A stretch of 64,000 nt of DNA from Pseudomonas sp. B21_DOA (GCA_030544685.1 CP086683.1:1860001-1924000), one strand, 5' to 3'; shown: positions 1-11,302, counted from the stretch's first letter. Notes: generated by a model from the sequence alone, not told the origin. Numbers and translations are program-made.

Positions 1-168
1 GAGGCCAGTGCCCGTGTCACTCAGGCGATGGCGGGGCGCGGCCGCGTGCTTCTGCGCAAGTCCGGTACAGAGCCTCTGGTGCGCGTCATGGTCGAAGGCG
101 AAGACGAAAACCAGGTTCGCGGCTATGCCGAAGAGCTGGCAAAACTGGTAACTGAAGTTTCTGCCTGA
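1..168 (+). CDS. glmM: phosphoglucosamine mutase, C-terminal end (partial)
   Basis: The window opens inside this gene; 55 codons remain before TGA at 166-168. GlmM converts glucosamine-6-phosphate to glucosamine-1-phosphate for UDP-GlcNAc, peptidoglycan and LPS synthesis in the cytosol. The visible tail carries the phosphate-binding loop [15 protein letters not shown] of the alpha-D-phosphohexomutase superfamily. tpiA and secG follow, the usual glmM-tpiA-secG order of Pseudomonas. The start and active-site serine lie outside the window. Confidence 0.93.
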   Translation, partial: EASARVTQAMAGRGRVLLRKSGTEPLVRVMVEGEDENQVRGYAEELAKLVTEVSA

Positions 169-233
169 TACGGCTTGCAAGCCATGAATGTGTTGGGTAA
201 CATCTGCGCCCACTTTGACCGACGAGGTACAGC

Positions 234-987
234 ATGCGTCGCCCTATGGTAGCTGGTAACTGGAAGATGCACGGTACCCGCGCCAGCGTCGCTGAGCTGA
301 TCAACGGCCTTCGTCATCTGGCCTTGCCAAGCGGTGTTGATGTCGCGGTGTTCCCGCCTTGCTTGTATATCAATCAAGTGATTGATGGCTTGAAAGGCAA
401 GTCGATTTCGGTCGGCGCGCAGAATTCTGCGGTGGAAGCCATGCAAGGTGCGTTGACTGGTGAGATTGCTCCCAGCCAACTGGTGGATGCAGGTTGTTCC
501 CTGGTGCTTGTCGGGCACTCCGAGCGCCGCCAGATTCTCGGCGAGCGAGACGGGATGCTGAATCGCAAGTTCGCAGCGGCACAGGCATGTGGCTTGATTC
601 CGGTGTTGTGTGTAGGGGAGACCCTCGAGCAGCGCGAAGCCGGAAAAACGCTTGAAGTTGTCGGGCGTCAGCTGGGCAGCATCATCGAGGAGCTGGGTGT
701 CGGTGCGTTTGCCAAGGCAGTGATTGCTTACGAGCCGGTCTGGGCCATTGGTACCGGGCTGACTGCAACGCCGCAACAGGCTCAGGATGTGCATAAGGCC
801 ATTCGCGAGCAGTTGGCGGCAGAGAATTCTGAAGTCGCACGAGGTGTGCGGCTTCTATACGGCGGCAGCGTGAAGGCGGCCAATGCGGTCGAACTGTTCG
901 GCATGCCGGATATCGATGGGGGCTCATTGGTGGAGCTTCCCTGAATGCAGATGAGTTCGGTGCGATCTGTCGCGCCGCGGAAACTGA
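234..987 (+). CDS. tpiA: triosephosphate isomerase (two apparent frameshifts near the 3' end)
   Basis: Interconverts dihydroxyacetone phosphate and glyceraldehyde-3-phosphate in the cytosol. N-terminal NWKMH (catalytic Lys), VGHSERR (catalytic His) and [10 protein letters not shown] (catalytic Glu) are present. As written the frame stops at 944 after GMPDIDGG. Adding one G in the run 918-922 restores [19 protein letters not shown], and adding a second G at 979-980 gives the normal end AAGN and TGA at 985-987, three bases before secG. The repaired product is 251 aa, the family length. I treat both as homopolymer sequencing errors in an essential-type gene rather than a real truncation. Confidence 0.92.
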
Positions 988-990
988 AAA

Positions 991-1374
991 ATGCTGGAAA
1001 CAGTCGTAGTCGTTTTTCATCTGCTGGGTGCATTGGGCGTAGTTGCTCTGGTTTTGCTGCAGCAGGGTAAGGGTGCGGACGCTGGCGCGTCTTTCGGAGC
1101 AGGTGCTTCAAATACTGTGTTCGGAAGCCAAGGTTCCTCTACCTTTCTTAGTAAGTTTACTGCTATACTTGCCGCCGGTTTCTTCATAACCAGCTTGGGG
1201 TTAGGTTATTTTGCTAAAGAGAAGGCTCATCAGCTGACTCAAGCAGGTTTGCCAGATCCAGCAGTGTTGGAAGTTCCTAAGCAACAACCGGCTTCTGATG
1301 ATGTCCCGGTGCTTCAAGAGCAAAAGTCGGCTACTCCAGCGACTGACGTGCCTCCAGCTCAAGAGCAGAAGTAA
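991..1374 (+). CDS. secG: preprotein translocase subunit SecG
   Basis: Small integral membrane partner of SecYE that assists SecA-driven export. The 127-aa product has two hydrophobic segments (about residues 3-23 and 52-73) around the conserved [13 protein letters not shown]...SNTVFGSQG loop typical of SecG. The C-terminal tail is Pro/Gln/Ala-rich and variable, as in other Pseudomonas SecG. The ATG lies just after the repaired tpiA stop, and tRNA-Leu follows 22 bp downstream. Confidence 0.95.
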   Translation: MLETVVVVFHLLGALGVVALVLLQQGKGADAGASFGAGASNTVFGSQGSSTFLSKFTAILAAGFFITSLGLGYFAKEKAHQLTQAGLPDPAVLEVPKQQPASDDVPVLQEQKSATPATDVPPAQEQK

Positions 1375-1396
1375 GAAGGGTTCCAAACGTAGTATT

Positions 1397-1482
1397 GCCG
1401 AGGTGGTGGAATTGGTAGACACGCAACCTTGAGGTGGTTGTGCCCATAGGGTGTAGGGGTTCGAGTCCCCTTCTCGGTACCA
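1397..1482 (+). tRNA. tRNA-Leu (anticodon GAG)
   Basis: An 86-nt cloverleaf with encoded CCA. The acceptor GCCGAGG pairs with the 3' strand before ACCA, with two G-U pairs. The anticodon stem CAACC/GGTTG encloses loop TTGAGGT, giving anticodon GAG. The long variable arm and length fit a class II leucine tRNA. Confidence 0.95.
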
Positions 1483-1494
1483 ATTAGTCAGGAG

Positions 1495-1516
1495 AGCCCG
1501 CTGTTGCGGGCTTTCT
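1495..1516 (+). terminator. hairpin after tRNA-Leu
   Basis: AGCCCG, loop CTGTTG, CGGGCT, then TTCTT. It resembles a weak intrinsic terminator or processing hairpin between the two tRNAs. Confidence 0.55.
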
Positions 1517-1579
1517 TGCAGGTGGAAGGTTACATTGACCCTAAAAGGGATCGGTCGTATACTTCCGCCCCAGCTTTGT

Positions 1580-1656
<77 letters not shown>

Positions 1657-1664
1657 GTTTAAGG

Positions 1665-1686
1665 AGCCCCTTTTAAGGGGCTTTTT
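1665..1686 (+). terminator. intrinsic terminator after tRNA-fMet
   Basis: AGCCCC, loop TTTTAA, GGGGCT, followed by a run of T. Placed directly after the tRNA; some read-through into rimP-nusA is likely, as in the E. coli metY operon (inference). Confidence 0.75.
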
Positions 1687-1795
1687 GTTAGCTGGATACT
1701 TTCAACGCCGCTGTTCGACGGCGTTTCAAGGATGGGCGTTATGCCCATTTTTTTATTTTGCAAAGCATGCACATATCATGCACTAGGGGGTTCAG

Positions 1796-2254
1796 GTGTC
1801 GAGCAAGCTAGAAGAGTTGCAGGCCTTGCTGGCCCCGGTGGTCGTGGCCCTGGGCTATGAATGCTGGGGTATCGAGTTTTCGGCTCAGGGTCGTCACTCG
1901 ATGTTGCGCGTTTATATCGATAAAGAGGGTGGCGTGCTGGTGGACGATTGCGCCATTGTCAGCCGTCAGATCAGCGGTGTTTTGGATGTTGAAGATCCGA
2001 TCTCCGTTGAATACACCCTTGAAGTTTCCTCGCCTGGCATGGAGCGCCCGCTGTTCACTCTTGAGCAGTTTGCCAAATTTGCCGGTGAACAAGTGAAGAT
2101 CAAGCTGCGCTCGCCTTTCGAAGGTCGACGCAACTTCCAGGGCCTTCTGCGCGGTGTAGAAGAGCAGGACGTCGTGGTGCAGGTAGAAGACCATGAGTTC
2201 CTGTTGCCGATCGATATGATCGACAAGGCCAACATTATTCCCAGTTTTGACTGA
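1796..2254 (+). CDS. rimP: ribosome maturation factor RimP
   Basis: Needed for assembly of the 30S subunit. The 152-aa product starts at GTG with AGGGGG upstream at 1785-1790. It carries the RimP N-domain motif [12 protein letters not shown] and the C-terminal SH3-like domain ending KANIIPSF. It is the first gene of the conserved rimP-nusA-infB-rbfA-truB-rpsO-pnp operon, and nusA begins 47 bp downstream. Confidence 0.95.
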   Translation: MSSKLEELQALLAPVVVALGYECWGIEFSAQGRHSMLRVYIDKEGGVLVDDCAIVSRQISGVLDVEDPISVEYTLEVSSPGMERPLFTLEQFAKFAGEQVKIKLRSPFEGRRNFQGLLRGVEEQDVVVQVEDHEFLLPIDMIDKANIIPSFD

Positions 2255-2301
2255 GACGCGGATCCCGCGGATCCAATGGCTTGCGAAAGGCGAGGCGTAC
2301 G

Positions 2302-3782
2302 ATGAGCAAAGAAGTACTGCTGGTTGTTGAGTCGGTATCCAATGAAAAGGGTGTACCGGCAAGCGTAATTTTTGAAGCGCTGGAGCTGGCTCTGGCCACT
2401 GCTACCAAAAAGCGTTTCGAAGACGAAGTGGACCTGCGTGTGGAAATCAACCGCCACACCGGTTCCTACGAAACCTTCCGTCGCTGGACGGTCGTCGAAG
2501 AGAATGATCTCGACGATCCGGCCATCGAGACCTGGCCAAGCAAGGTTGCCGAAACGCATCCTGGCGCCAAGGTCGGTGACGTCGTCGAAGAGAAAATCGA
2601 ATCCATCGAGTTCGGCCGCATCGCTGCACAGACTGCCAAGCAGGTCATCGTGCAGAAAGTTCGCGAAGCCGAGCGCGCTCAAGTGGTCGACGCCTATCGC
2701 GAGCGCCTGGGAGAAATCATCTCCGGCACCGTGAAAAAGTTACCCGCGACAACGTGATCGTCGATCTGGGCAACAACGCTGAAGCGTTGCTGGCCCGTGA
2801 AGACATCATTTCTCGCGAAACCTTCCGTGTCGGCGTGCGTCTGCGTGCGCTGCTCAAGGAAATCCGCACTGAGAACCGCGGCCCGCAGCTGATCCTGTCG
2901 CGTACCGCGCCGGAAATGCTGATCGAGCTGTTCCGTATCGAAGTGCCGGAAATTGCTGAAGGCCTCATCGAGGTCATGGCCGCCTCCCGTGATCCGGGTT
3001 CGCGCGCCAAGATCGCCGTCCGCTCCAAGGACAAGCGCATCGACCCACAAGGTGCCTGCATCGGTATGCGCGGTTCGCGCGTCCAGGCGGTATCGGGTGA
3101 GTTGGGCGGTGAGCGTGTTGATATCGTGCTGTGGGACGACAACCCGGCCCAGTTCGTGATCAACGCCATGTCCCCGGCCGAGGTCGCGGCAATTATCGTT
3201 GACGAAGATGCCCATGCCATGGATATCGCCGTTGGCGCAGACAATCTGGCTCAGGCCATCGGTCGCGGTGGTCAGAACGTGCGTCTGGCCAGCCAATTGA
3301 CTGGCTGGACCCTGAACGTGATGACCGAATCGGACATCCAGGCTAAGCAGCAAGCAGAAACCGGCGACATCCTGCGCAACTTCATCGACGAGCTGGAAGT
3401 CGACGAAGAACTGGCTCAGGTGCTGGTAGATGAAGGCTTCACCAGCCTGGAAGAGATTGCCTACGTACCGGTGGAGGAAATGCTCAACATCGACGGCTTT
3501 GACGAGGACATCGTCAACGAGCTTCGTGCTCGCGCCAAGGATCGCTTGTTGACCAAAGCCATCGCTACTGAGGAAAAGCTGGCAGACGCCCATCCGGCCG
3601 AAGACCTGCTCTCGCTTGAGGGTATGGACAAGGATTTGGCGATGGAACTGGCGGTGCGCGGCGTAATTACCCGCGAAGACCTGGCCGAGCAGTCTATTGA
3701 CGACCTGCTCGACATCGACGGCATTGACGATGATCGTGCCGGCAAGTTGATCATGGCCGCCCGAGCCCACTGGTTCGAGTAA
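2302..3782 (+). CDS. nusA: transcription termination/antitermination factor NusA (one apparent frameshift)
   Basis: Binds RNA polymerase and nascent RNA and controls pausing, termination and rRNA antitermination. The start is ATG 2302 ([17 protein letters not shown]). The frame breaks in the A-run 2734-2738: as written it reads KKLPATT-stop, while one more A gives [20 protein letters not shown] and continues to 3782. The repaired 493 aa is the usual gamma-proteobacterial length, with NTD, S1 (about 135-200), two KH domains and two acidic C-terminal repeats. A real null is implausible for this essential gene. Confidence 0.93.
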
Positions 3783-3809
3783 TTAGGCGCGGCCTGAGGA
3801 GAGAAGTGC

Positions 3810-6338
3810 ATGACGCAAGTCACGGTGAAACAACTGGCCGATGAGGTCAAAACACCGGTAGAGCGCCTGTTGCAGCAGATGCGTGAGGCAGGTCTGCCGC
3901 ACACCGCCGCCGACGAAAATGTGACTGACAGTGAGAAGCAATCCCTGCTGACTCACTTGAAGAGCAGTCACAAGGCGAAAGTGGAAGAACCACGCAAGAT
4001 CACGCTGCAGCGTAAAACCACCAGCACCCTGCGTGTGGCTGGTAGCAAGAGCATCAGCGTTGAAGTTCGCAAGAAGAAAGTTTTCGTACAGCGCAGCCCG
4101 GAAGAAATCGAAGCCGAGCGCAAGCGTGAACTGGATGAGCGTCGCGCAGTAGAAAATGCTGCCCGTCAGAAGGCTGAAGAAGAAGCCAAGCAACGCGCCG
4201 AAGAAGAAGCGCGTCGCCAGCCTGCTGCTGCGCAAACCGCTGCCAGCGACGCCGTTGCGGCGCCGGCTGCCGCTGCCGAACCCGTTCGCGAAAGCGCACC
4301 GGTGGCTGCTGCTCCTGCGCCATCGGCTGACGTTCGCAACAAGCAGAACGAACAGCGCCGTCCGGACAAACCACGTGCCGACGACAACAATCGTCGCAGC
4401 GGTGGTGGTGATGGCGAGCGCAAAAACGCTCCGCATCGCGCATCGGTCAAAGAAAAAGCCCCGGCGCCACGTGTGGCACCACGTACTACCGACGAAGAAA
4501 GCGATGGCTTCCGTCGTGGTGGTCGCGGCAAGGCCAAGCTGAAGAAGCGCAACGCCCACGGTTTCCAGAGCCCGACCGGCCCTGTCGTGCGTGACGTGCA
4601 GATCGGCGAGACCATCACGGTTGGCGATCTGGCCAACCAGATGTCGGTCAAAGCGGCTGAAATCATCAAGTTCATGTTCAAACTGGGTACTCCAGCGACC
4701 ATCAACCAGGTGCTTGATCAGGAAACTGCTCAACTGGTAGCCGAAGAACTGGGCCACAAAGTGACCCTGGTCAGCGACACCGCTCTGGAAGATTCCCTGG
4801 CCGAGTCCCTGAAGTTTGAAGGTGAGTCGTTCTCCCGTGCACCAGTCGTGACCGTAATGGGTCACGTTGACCACGGTAAGACTTCCCTGCTCGACTACAT
4901 CCGTCGTGCCAAGGTAGCTGCTGGCGAAGCCGGCGGTATCACCCAGCACATCGGTGCATACCACGTTGAGACTGATCGCGGCATGGTCACTTTCCTCGAC
5001 ACCCCGGGTCACGCTGCGTTTACCGCAATGCGTGCCCGTGGTGCCAAGGCGACCGACATCGTGATCCTCGTGGTTGCAGCGGACGACGGCGTGATGCCAC
5101 AAACCATCGAAGCGGTTCAGCATGCTCAGGCAGCTGGCGTACCGCTGGTGGTAGCAGTGAACAAGATCGACAAGCCGGGCGCCGATCTCGATCGCATCCG
5201 CAGCGAACTGTCGGTTCACGGCGTGACTTCCGAAGACTGGGGTGGCGACACACCATTCGTTCCGGTTTCGGCGAAGATGGGTACTGGCGTGGACGAGCTG
5301 CTTGAAGCCGTTCTGCTGCAGGCCGAAGTTCTCGAACTGAAAGCTACTCCGTCGGCTCCTGGCCGTGGTGTGGTGGTTGAATCGCGTCTCGACAAAGGTC
5401 GCGGCCCAGTCGCAACCGTGCTGGTTCAGGACGGTACGCTGCGTCAAGGCGACATGGTCCTGGTCGGTTCGAACTACGGCCGTGTACGTGCCATGCTCGA
5501 CGAGAACGGCAAGCCAATCAAGGAAGCGGGTCCATCCATCCCTGTCGAGATCCTCGGCCTGGACGGTACCCCGGACGCTGGCGACGAGATGAGCGTGGTT
5601 GCCGACGAGAAGAAAGCCCGTGAAGTGGCTCTGTTCCGTCAAGGCAAGTTCCGCGAAGTCAAACTGGCTCGTGCTCACGCCGGCAAGCTGGAAAACATCT
5701 TCGAAAACATGGGTCAGGCGGAGAAGAAGACGCTCAACATCGTCCTCAAATCCGACGTCCGTGGTTCGCTGGAAGCGTTGAACGGTGCCTTGAATGGCCT
5801 GGGCAACGACGAAGTTCAAGTGCGCGTCGTGGGTGGCGGTGTCGGTGGTATCACCGAATCCGACGCCAACCTGGCACTGGCTTCCAACGCTGTGCTGTTC
5901 GGCTTCAACGTGCGTGCCGATGCCGGCGCTCGCAAGATCGTCGAGCAGGAAGGTCTGGATATGCGTTACTACAACGTGATCTATGACATCATCGAAGACG
6001 TCAAGAAAGCCCTGACCGGCATGCTCGGCAGCGATGTTCGCGAGAACATCCTGGGTGTGGCCGAAGTGCGTGACGTGTTCCGTTCGCCGAAGTTTGGCGC
6101 GATCGCCGGTTGCATGGTGATCGAAGGTGTCGTGCACCGTAACCGTCCGATCCGCGTACTGCGTGAAGACATCGTTATCTTCGAAGGCGAGCTGGAATCC
6201 CTGCGCCGCTTCAAGGATGACGCTTCCGAAGTGCGTGCCGGCATGGAATGCGGTATCGGCGTGAAGAGCTACAACGACGTCAAAGTCGGCGACAAGATCG
6301 AAGTCTTCGAGAAGGTTCAGGTTGCTCGCAGCCTCTGA
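3810..6338 (+). CDS. infB: translation initiation factor IF-2
   Basis: GTPase that delivers fMet-tRNA to the 30S P site. The 842-aa product is intact. It has the short IF2-N domain, a long charged linker rich in Glu/Arg/Ala/Pro (about 90-260), a second N-domain, then the G domain with GHVDHGKTS (P-loop), DTPGHAAF and NKIDKPGA, followed by the beta-barrel and C-terminal fMet-tRNA-binding domains. Located 27 bp after nusA with GAGGAGAG upstream. Confidence 0.97.
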   Translation: MTQVTVKQLADEVKTPVERLLQQMREAGLPHTAADENVTDSEKQSLLTHLKSSHKAKVEEPRKITLQRKTTSTLRVAGSKSISVEVRKKKVFVQRSPEEIEAERKRELDERRAVENAARQKAEEEAKQRAEEEARRQPAAAQTAASDAVAAPAAAAEPVRESAPVAAAPAPSADVRNKQNEQRRPDKPRADDNNRRSGGGDGERKNAPHRASVKEKAPAPRVAPRTTDEESDGFRRGGRGKAKLKKRNAHGFQSPTGPVVRDVQIGETITVGDLANQMSVKAAEIIKFMFKLGTPATINQVLDQETAQLVAEELGHKVTLVSDTALEDSLAESLKFEGESFSRAPVVTVMGHVDHGKTSLLDYIRRAKVAAGEAGGITQHIGAYHVETDRGMVTFLDTPGHAAFTAMRARGAKATDIVILVVAADDGVMPQTIEAVQHAQAAGVPLVVAVNKIDKPGADLDRIRSELSVHGVTSEDWGGDTPFVPVSAKMGTGVDELLEAVLLQAEVLELKATPSAPGRGVVVESRLDKGRGPVATVLVQDGTLRQGDMVLVGSNYGRVRAMLDENGKPIKEAGPSIPVEILGLDGTPDAGDEMSVVADEKKAREVALFRQGKFREVKLARAHAGKLENIFENMGQAEKKTLNIVLKSDVRGSLEALNGALNGLGNDEVQVRVVGGGVGGITESDANLALASNAVLFGFNVRADAGARKIVEQEGLDMRYYNVIYDIIEDVKKALTGMLGSDVRENILGVAEVRDVFRSPKFGAIAGCMVIEGVVHRNRPIRVLREDIVIFEGELESLRRFKDDASEVRAGMECGIGVKSYNDVKVGDKIEVFEKVQVARSL

Positions 6339-6409
6339 CTCGCGCACTTCAAGGGCCACGATGGGCCGTAGCATGCAAATGCACGGCACAGCGTCCGGAC
6401 TCTAAACGC

Positions 6410-6443
6410 AACGCCCGGTCTGGCTTTTGTCAGGCCGGGCGTT
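6410..6443 (+). terminator. hairpin between infB and rbfA
   Basis: AACGCCCGG pairs with CCGGGCGTT around a short spacer. There is no long T-run afterwards, so it may be a partial terminator or an RNA-processing site inside the operon. Confidence 0.5.
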
Positions 6444-6497
6444 TGCCGCTTTCAGACCTTGCGGGTTTCACCGCTGGGCAGTAACAGGTAACAAATC

Positions 6498-6899
6498 ATG
6501 GCAAAAGAATACAGCCGTACCCAACGTATCGGCGATCAGATGCAGCGCGAGCTGGCGCAACTGATCCGTCGCGAAGTCAAAGACCCGCGCGTCGGCCTGG
6601 TCACCATCACCGCTGTGGAAGTGTCCCGTGACGTTGGTCACGCGAAGATTTTCATCACCGTGATGGGCCAGGACAACGCTGAAGACATCGCGCAAAGCAT
6701 CAAGGTGCTCAATGCCGCCGCAGGCTTCCTGCGCATGCAATTGGCCCGCGAAATGAAGCTGCGCAGCGTGCCGCAATTGCACTTCCACTACGACGAATCG
6801 GTCGTGCGTGGCGCGCACCTGTCGGCGCTGATCGAGCGCGCCGTCGCTGAAGACAATCAGCACGTTGCCGCTCCTGCACCTGAAGACACCAAGGAGTAA
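6498..6899 (+). CDS. rbfA: 30S ribosome-binding factor RbfA
   Basis: Cold-shock-associated 16S maturation factor with a single KH-like domain. The 133-aa product begins [19 protein letters not shown] and carries the conserved VKDPRVG and [13 protein letters not shown] segments. truB starts 4 bp after its stop, indicating co-translation. Confidence 0.95.
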   Translation: MAKEYSRTQRIGDQMQRELAQLIRREVKDPRVGLVTITAVEVSRDVGHAKIFITVMGQDNAEDIAQSIKVLNAAAGFLRMQLAREMKLRSVPQLHFHYDESVVRGAHLSALIERAVAEDNQHVAAPAPEDTKE

Positions 6900-6903
6900 T
6901 TCG

Positions 6904-7821
6904 GTGGCTCAGGTCAAACGTATCCGTCGTAACGTCAGCGGCATCATCCTGCTCGACAAGCCATTGGGGTTCACCTCCAACGCTGCCTTGCAGAAGGTGC
7001 GCTGGCTGCTCAATGCCGAGAAGGCCGGGCACACCGGCAGCCTCGACCCGCTGGCCACCGGCGTGTTGCCGCTGTGCTTCGGCGAGGCGACCAAGTTCTC
7101 GCAGTACTTGCTCGATTCCGACAAGGGCTATGAGACCCTGGCGCAACTGGGCAAGACCACCACCACGGCCGATGCCGAAGGCGAGGTTTTGCAGGAGCGT
7201 CCGGTGACCGTTGGTCGCGCCGATGTCGAAGCGGTTCTGCCGAAATTTCGTGGGCAAATCAGTCAGATACCGCCGATGTACTCGGCACTCAAGCGTGATG
7301 GCCAGCCGCTGTACAAACTGGCACGTGCAGGCGAAGTAGTGGAGCGCGAACCGCGTTCTGTTACTATTGCGCGCTTGGAATTGCTGGCCTTCGAAAGCGA
7401 TACTGCGCGGCTTGCGGTGGACTGCAGCAAGGGCACCTATATTCGCACCCTGGTGGAGGATATCGGTGAGCAACTCGGTTGTGGTGCGTACGTCGCAGAA
7501 CTGCGCCGGACCCAGGCCGGGCCTTTCACCCTGGCGCAGACCGTGACCCTCGAAGAGCTGGAAGCGGTACATGCCGAAGGCGGCAACGAAGCGGTCGATC
7601 GCTTCCTGATGCCATCGGACAGCGGCCTGCAGGATTGGCCGTTGCTGCACTTCTCGGAAGCGAGCGCGTTCTACTGGCTCAACGGCCAGCCGGTACGTGC
7701 CCCGGATGCACCGAAGTTCGGCATGGTACGAGTACAGGATCACAATGGTCGCTTCATCGGTATCGGTGAAGTGAGCGAAGACGGGCGTATCGCGCCGCGT
7801 CGCTTGATTCGGTCAGAATGA
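6904..7821 (+). CDS. truB: tRNA pseudouridine-55 synthase
   Basis: Makes pseudouridine 55 in the T-loop of tRNAs. GTG start at 6904 gives 305 aa beginning [20 protein letters not shown]. The catalytic Asp48 sits in [11 protein letters not shown]. The RNA-binding motifs YKLARAGE and [10 protein letters not shown] are present, with a C-terminal PUA-like region. An upstream in-frame start at 6865 would overlap rbfA by 35 bp and add non-homologous residues, so I rejected it. Confidence 0.95.
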   Translation: MAQVKRIRRNVSGIILLDKPLGFTSNAALQKVRWLLNAEKAGHTGSLDPLATGVLPLCFGEATKFSQYLLDSDKGYETLAQLGKTTTTADAEGEVLQERPVTVGRADVEAVLPKFRGQISQIPPMYSALKRDGQPLYKLARAGEVVEREPRSVTIARLELLAFESDTARLAVDCSKGTYIRTLVEDIGEQLGCGAYVAELRRTQAGPFTLAQTVTLEELEAVHAEGGNEAVDRFLMPSDSGLQDWPLLHFSEASAFYWLNGQPVRAPDAPKFGMVRVQDHNGRFIGIGEVSEDGRIAPRRLIRSE

Positions 7822-7963
7822 CCGGAACCGGTCTGCGCAAGCGGGCCGGCGAGTGTGGCTGTTAACAGGCATGGTCACTACTCATTTATAGATACAGGGA
7901 TTTGTCCCTGGCCTGTTGAAGCTGTTTCCCTGAAACAGTTTCCTGATAAGGAAGGATTGCCTC

Positions 7964-8233
7964 ATGGCTCTCGACGTTCAAGAAAAAGCTCAAATCGTTG
8001 CTGACTACCAGCAAGCTGTTGGTGACACTGGTTCGCCAGAAGTGCAGGTTGCACTGCTGACCGCCAACATCAACAAACTGCAAGGTCACTTCAAGGCCAA
8101 CGGTAAAGATCACCACTCCCGTCGTGGTCTGATCCGCATGGTTAACCAGCGTCGCAAGCTGCTGGACTACCTGAAAGGCAAGGACGTAAGCCGGTACGCC
8201 GCGCTGATCGCTCGCCTGGGTCTGCGTCGCTAA
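7964..8233 (+). CDS. rpsO: 30S ribosomal protein S15
   Basis: Primary 16S-binding protein, 89 aa, the standard length, ending [13 protein letters not shown] strong AAGGAAGG lies ahead of ATG. The 142-bp gap after truB includes the inverted repeat CTGTTTC/GAAACAG at about 7920-7938, where the gene's own promoter and S15 autoregulation site would be expected by analogy with E. coli. Confidence 0.96.
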   Translation: MALDVQEKAQIVADYQQAVGDTGSPEVQVALLTANINKLQGHFKANGKDHHSRRGLIRMVNQRRKLLDYLKGKDVSRYAALIARLGLRR

Positions 8234-8267
8234 TCAGCGATTGCGCTATGAGGTTGGTGGTCTGTCG

Positions 8268-8293
8268 GGCGTCAGCGGTTTTCTGCTGGCGCC
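8268..8293 (+). promoter_or_regulatory. pnp: hairpin in the rpsO-pnp intercistronic leader
   Basis: GGCGTCAGC, 8-nt loop, GCTGGCGCC form a 9-bp stem without a T-run. In E. coli the same interval has an RNase III-cut stem through which PNPase autoregulates; assigning that role here is by analogy. Confidence 0.45.
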
Positions 8294-8437
8294 TTGCAGG
8301 CTCCCAGCCTCAAGTTTTATCTGCAGCATGGCTTTACCTGTAGCACCCGGACAATTGCCATCGGGCCGATTCCTGAGATTGCCCAAGAATTCGCAAGAAA
8401 CCGTTTCCCCCAAGAGCCACAAAGAAGGTAGGACACC

Positions 8438-10541
8438 GTGAACCCGGTAATCAAAAATTCCAGTTCGGTCAATCGACCGTTACCCTCGAGACAGGCCGTA
8501 TCGCCCGTCAGGCCTCCGGCGCAGTATTGGTCACCGTTGACGACGACGTCAGCGTGTTGGTGACTGTTGTCGGTGCAAAGCAAGCCGATCCGGGCAAGGG
8601 CTTCTTCCCTCTGTCCGTGCACTACCAGGAAAAGACTTACGCTGCCGGTAAGATCCCTGGCGGTTTCTTCAAGCGTGAAGGCCGTCCTTCCGAGAAAGAA
8701 ACCCTGACTTCCCGACTGATCGACCGTCCGATTCGTCCGCTGTTCCCAGAAGGCTTCATGAACGAAGTGCAGGTTGTCTGCACCGTCGTTTCCACCAGCA
8801 AGAAGACCGATCCGGACATCGCTGCGATGATCGGTACCTCGGCTGCCCTGGCCATTTCCGGCATTCCGTTCGACGGCCCGATCGGCGCCGCTCGCGTGGC
8901 TTTCCACGAAAGCACCGGCTACCTGCTGAACCCGACTTACGAACAGCAAGCCGCTTCGAGCCTGGACATGGTCGTTGCCGGTACTTCCGACGCCGTGCTG
9001 ATGGTTGAATCGGAAGCCAAAGAGCTGACCGAAGACCAGATGCTGGGCGCAGTACTGTTCGCTCACGACGAATTCCAGGTTGTGATCAACGCTGTTAAAG
9101 AACTGGCTGCCGAAGCCGCCAAGCCAACCTGGAACTGGGCTCCTGCGCCAGAAGCCACCGAGCTGCTGGGCGCGATCCGTGCCGAGTTCGGCGACGCGAT
9201 CTCCCAGGCCTACACCATCACCATCAAGGCCGACCGTTACGCTCGCCTGGGTGAGCTGAAGGACCAAGTGGTTGCCAAGCTGTCCGGTGAAGAAGGCCAG
9301 CCAAGCGCTGCTGAAGTCAAGGCAGCCTTCGGCGAAATCGAATACCGCACCGTTCGCGAAAACATCGTTAACGGCAAGCCACGTATCGACGGCCGCGACA
9401 CCAAAACTGTGCGTCCGCTGAACATCGAAGTCGGCGTTCTGCCGAAGACTCACGGTTCGGCGCTGTTCACCCGTGGTGAAACCCAGGCACTGGTTGTGGC
9501 AACACTGGGCACCGCCCGTGACGCGCAACTGCTGGACACCCTGGAAGGCGAAAAGAAAGACCCGTTCATGCTGCACTACAACTTCCCGCCGTTCTCGGTG
9601 GGCGAGTGTGGTCGCATGGGTGGCGCCGGTCGTCGCGAAATCGGTCACGGCCGTCTGGCCCGTCGTTCGGTTTCGGCCATGCTGCCGGCCGCTGACGTGT
9701 TCCCGTACACCATCCGCGTGGTGTCGGAAATCACCGAATCCAACGGTTCGAGCTCGATGGCTTCCGTGTGCGGTGCTTCCTCGCGCTGATGGACGCTGGT
9801 GTACCGATGAAAGCACCGGTGGCCGGTATCGCCATGGGTCTGGTTAAAGAAGGCGAGAAGTTCGCCGTCCTGACCGACATCCTCGGCGACGAAGATCACC
9901 TGGGCGACATGGACTTCAAGGTAGCCGGTACCGCCAAAGGCGTTACTGCGCTGCAGATGGACATCAAGATCAAGGGCATTACCGAAGAGATCATGGAAAT
10001 CGCTCTGGGCCAGGCCCTTGAAGCGCGCCTGAACATCCTCGGCCAGATGAACCAGATCATTGGCCAGTCGCGTACCGAACTGTCGGCCAACGCTCCGACC
10101 ATGATCGCGATGAAGATCGACACCGACAAGATCCGTGACGTTATCGGTAAAGGTGGCGCGACCATCCGTGCGATCTGCGAAGAAACCAAGGCTTCGATCG
10201 ACATCGAAGACGACGGTTCGATCAAAATCTTCGGCGAAACCAAGGATGCCGCAGAAGCTGCTCGTCAGCGCGTTCTGAGCATCACTGCAGAAGCCGAGAT
10301 CGGCAAGATCTACGTCGGCAAGGTTGAGCGAATCGTCGACTTCGGCGCATTCGTAAACATCCTGCCAGGCAAGGACGGTCTGGTGCACATCTCGATGCTG
10401 AGCGACGCTCGCGTAGAGAAAGTCACCGACATCCTGAAGGAAGGCCAGGAAGTGGAAGTGCTGGTACTGGACGTGGACAACCGCGGCCGTATCAAGCTGT
10501 CCATCAAAGACGTGGCAGCTGCCAAGGCTTCGGGCGTTTAA
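8438..10541 (+). CDS. pnp: polyribonucleotide nucleotidyltransferase (two apparent frameshifts)
   Basis: Phosphorolytic 3'-5' exoribonuclease of the degradosome. GTG 8438 begins VNPVIK, and one A missing in 8453-8457 hides [19 protein letters not shown]. One C missing at 9779-9780 turns [16 protein letters not shown] into a stop. The repaired product is 701 aa, the normal length: two RNase PH domains ([23 protein letters not shown]), then KH ([13 protein letters not shown]) and C-terminal S1 ([17 protein letters not shown]). Both breaks are one-base losses in short homopolymers, so they are most likely sequencing errors. Confidence 0.93.
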
Positions 10542-10565
10542 TTACCCGAAAGCTTTAGCGCAATG

Positions 10566-10603
10566 AAAATGCCCCCGCCGTGTAAACGGCGGGGGCATTT
10601 TTT
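10566..10603 (+). terminator. intrinsic terminator of the nusA-pnp operon
   Basis: AATGCCCCCGCCG, loop TGTAAA, CGGCGGGGGCATT, then a T-run. It is a strong, symmetrical and probably bidirectional terminator. Confidence 0.9.
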
Positions 10604-10697
10604 ATCTGAAATAAAGAAATTGTAGTTCTCAAAAGAAAACCATCAGACAACCCACAAATTTGCCGCAGCCCGAGTCCGGTGCTAGGTTTAGCCCACC

Positions 10698-10773
10698 GCC
10701 CGTGTAGCTCAGCCGGTAGAGCAGCGCACTCGTAACGCGAAGGTCGCAGGTTCGATTCCTGTCTCGGGCACCA
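10698..10773 (+). tRNA. tRNA-Thr (anticodon CGT)
   Basis: A 76-nt tRNA with D arm GCTC/GAGC, anticodon loop CTCGTAA (CGT), TTCGATT loop and encoded CCA. Drawn canonically it has three non-Watson-Crick positions (T6-T67, G27-A43, A31-C39), noted separately. Confidence 0.92.
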
Positions 10774-11002
10774 ACTCCTCAGCGCGCCACGTCGATACAT
10801 GTTCCGCAGGTCAGCTTTTTGTGCAAGAGATGTAAAGAGGCATGTAATTCGTCATGCAAACGTCCTATATTCGGTGCCTGCATGAGCATCGCTTAGCAGT
10901 TTTCAGATGATCCCGAATGGTTCCGAAGGCCGGCCAGTCCGCGTCAGAGAGATCCTTGATGATCCAGATCCATCCTCCATTCCTAAGATCAGCGAGAACC
11001 CC

Positions 11003-11302
11003 ATGACTGAATTGACCCAAGAGCAACGCCACGAACAAGCGCTGGAAAAATACCTTCTGGATGTGCCGGACCTGAAGGAAGAGATCAAGGACCTGAGTCC
11101 CGATGATCAGAAAGACCAGATCCAGTGGGCCTTCGAAGACGAAGCCGAAGCGCAGGGCTTGCAGCCGTGGGAGCTGACGCTCAAGTACACCAGCACGCCG
11201 GAGGAGTTCGAGGCGCAGCGCCTCGTGCTGCACAAGGAAGCGGCGGAAGTATTGGGTGTCGAGTGGGAAGAGTACTGCGAGATGAACAATCTAGTCGTTT
11301 AA
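11003..11302 (+). CDS. DUF6388-type conserved hypothetical protein
   Basis: A 99-aa acidic, soluble protein (MTELTQEQRHEQALEKYLLD...), with no signal peptide or membrane segment. I recognise it as the small DUF6388 family common in Pseudomonas, of unknown function. ATG 11003 is preferred over the in-frame ATG at 10907 because family proteins begin near MTE and the extra 32 residues look non-coding. It sits alone between tRNA-Thr and convergent nadC. Confidence 0.7.
   Translation: MTELTQEQRHEQALEKYLLDVPDLKEEIKDLSPDDQKDQIQWAFEDEAEAQGLQPWELTLKYTSTPEEFEAQRLVLHKEAAEVLGVEWEEYCEMNNLVV

Noticed and set aside
234..944. Genuine truncated TpiA
   Set aside because: The missing tail is encoded just downstream in frame after two one-base homopolymer repairs, ending at the usual AAGN.
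3783..6389. 868-codon minus-strand ORF
   Set aside because: Antisense shadow of infB; GC-rich codon bias opens the opposite frame.
10555..10800. 81-codon minus-strand ORF
   Set aside because: Antisense of tRNA-Thr and the pnp terminator.
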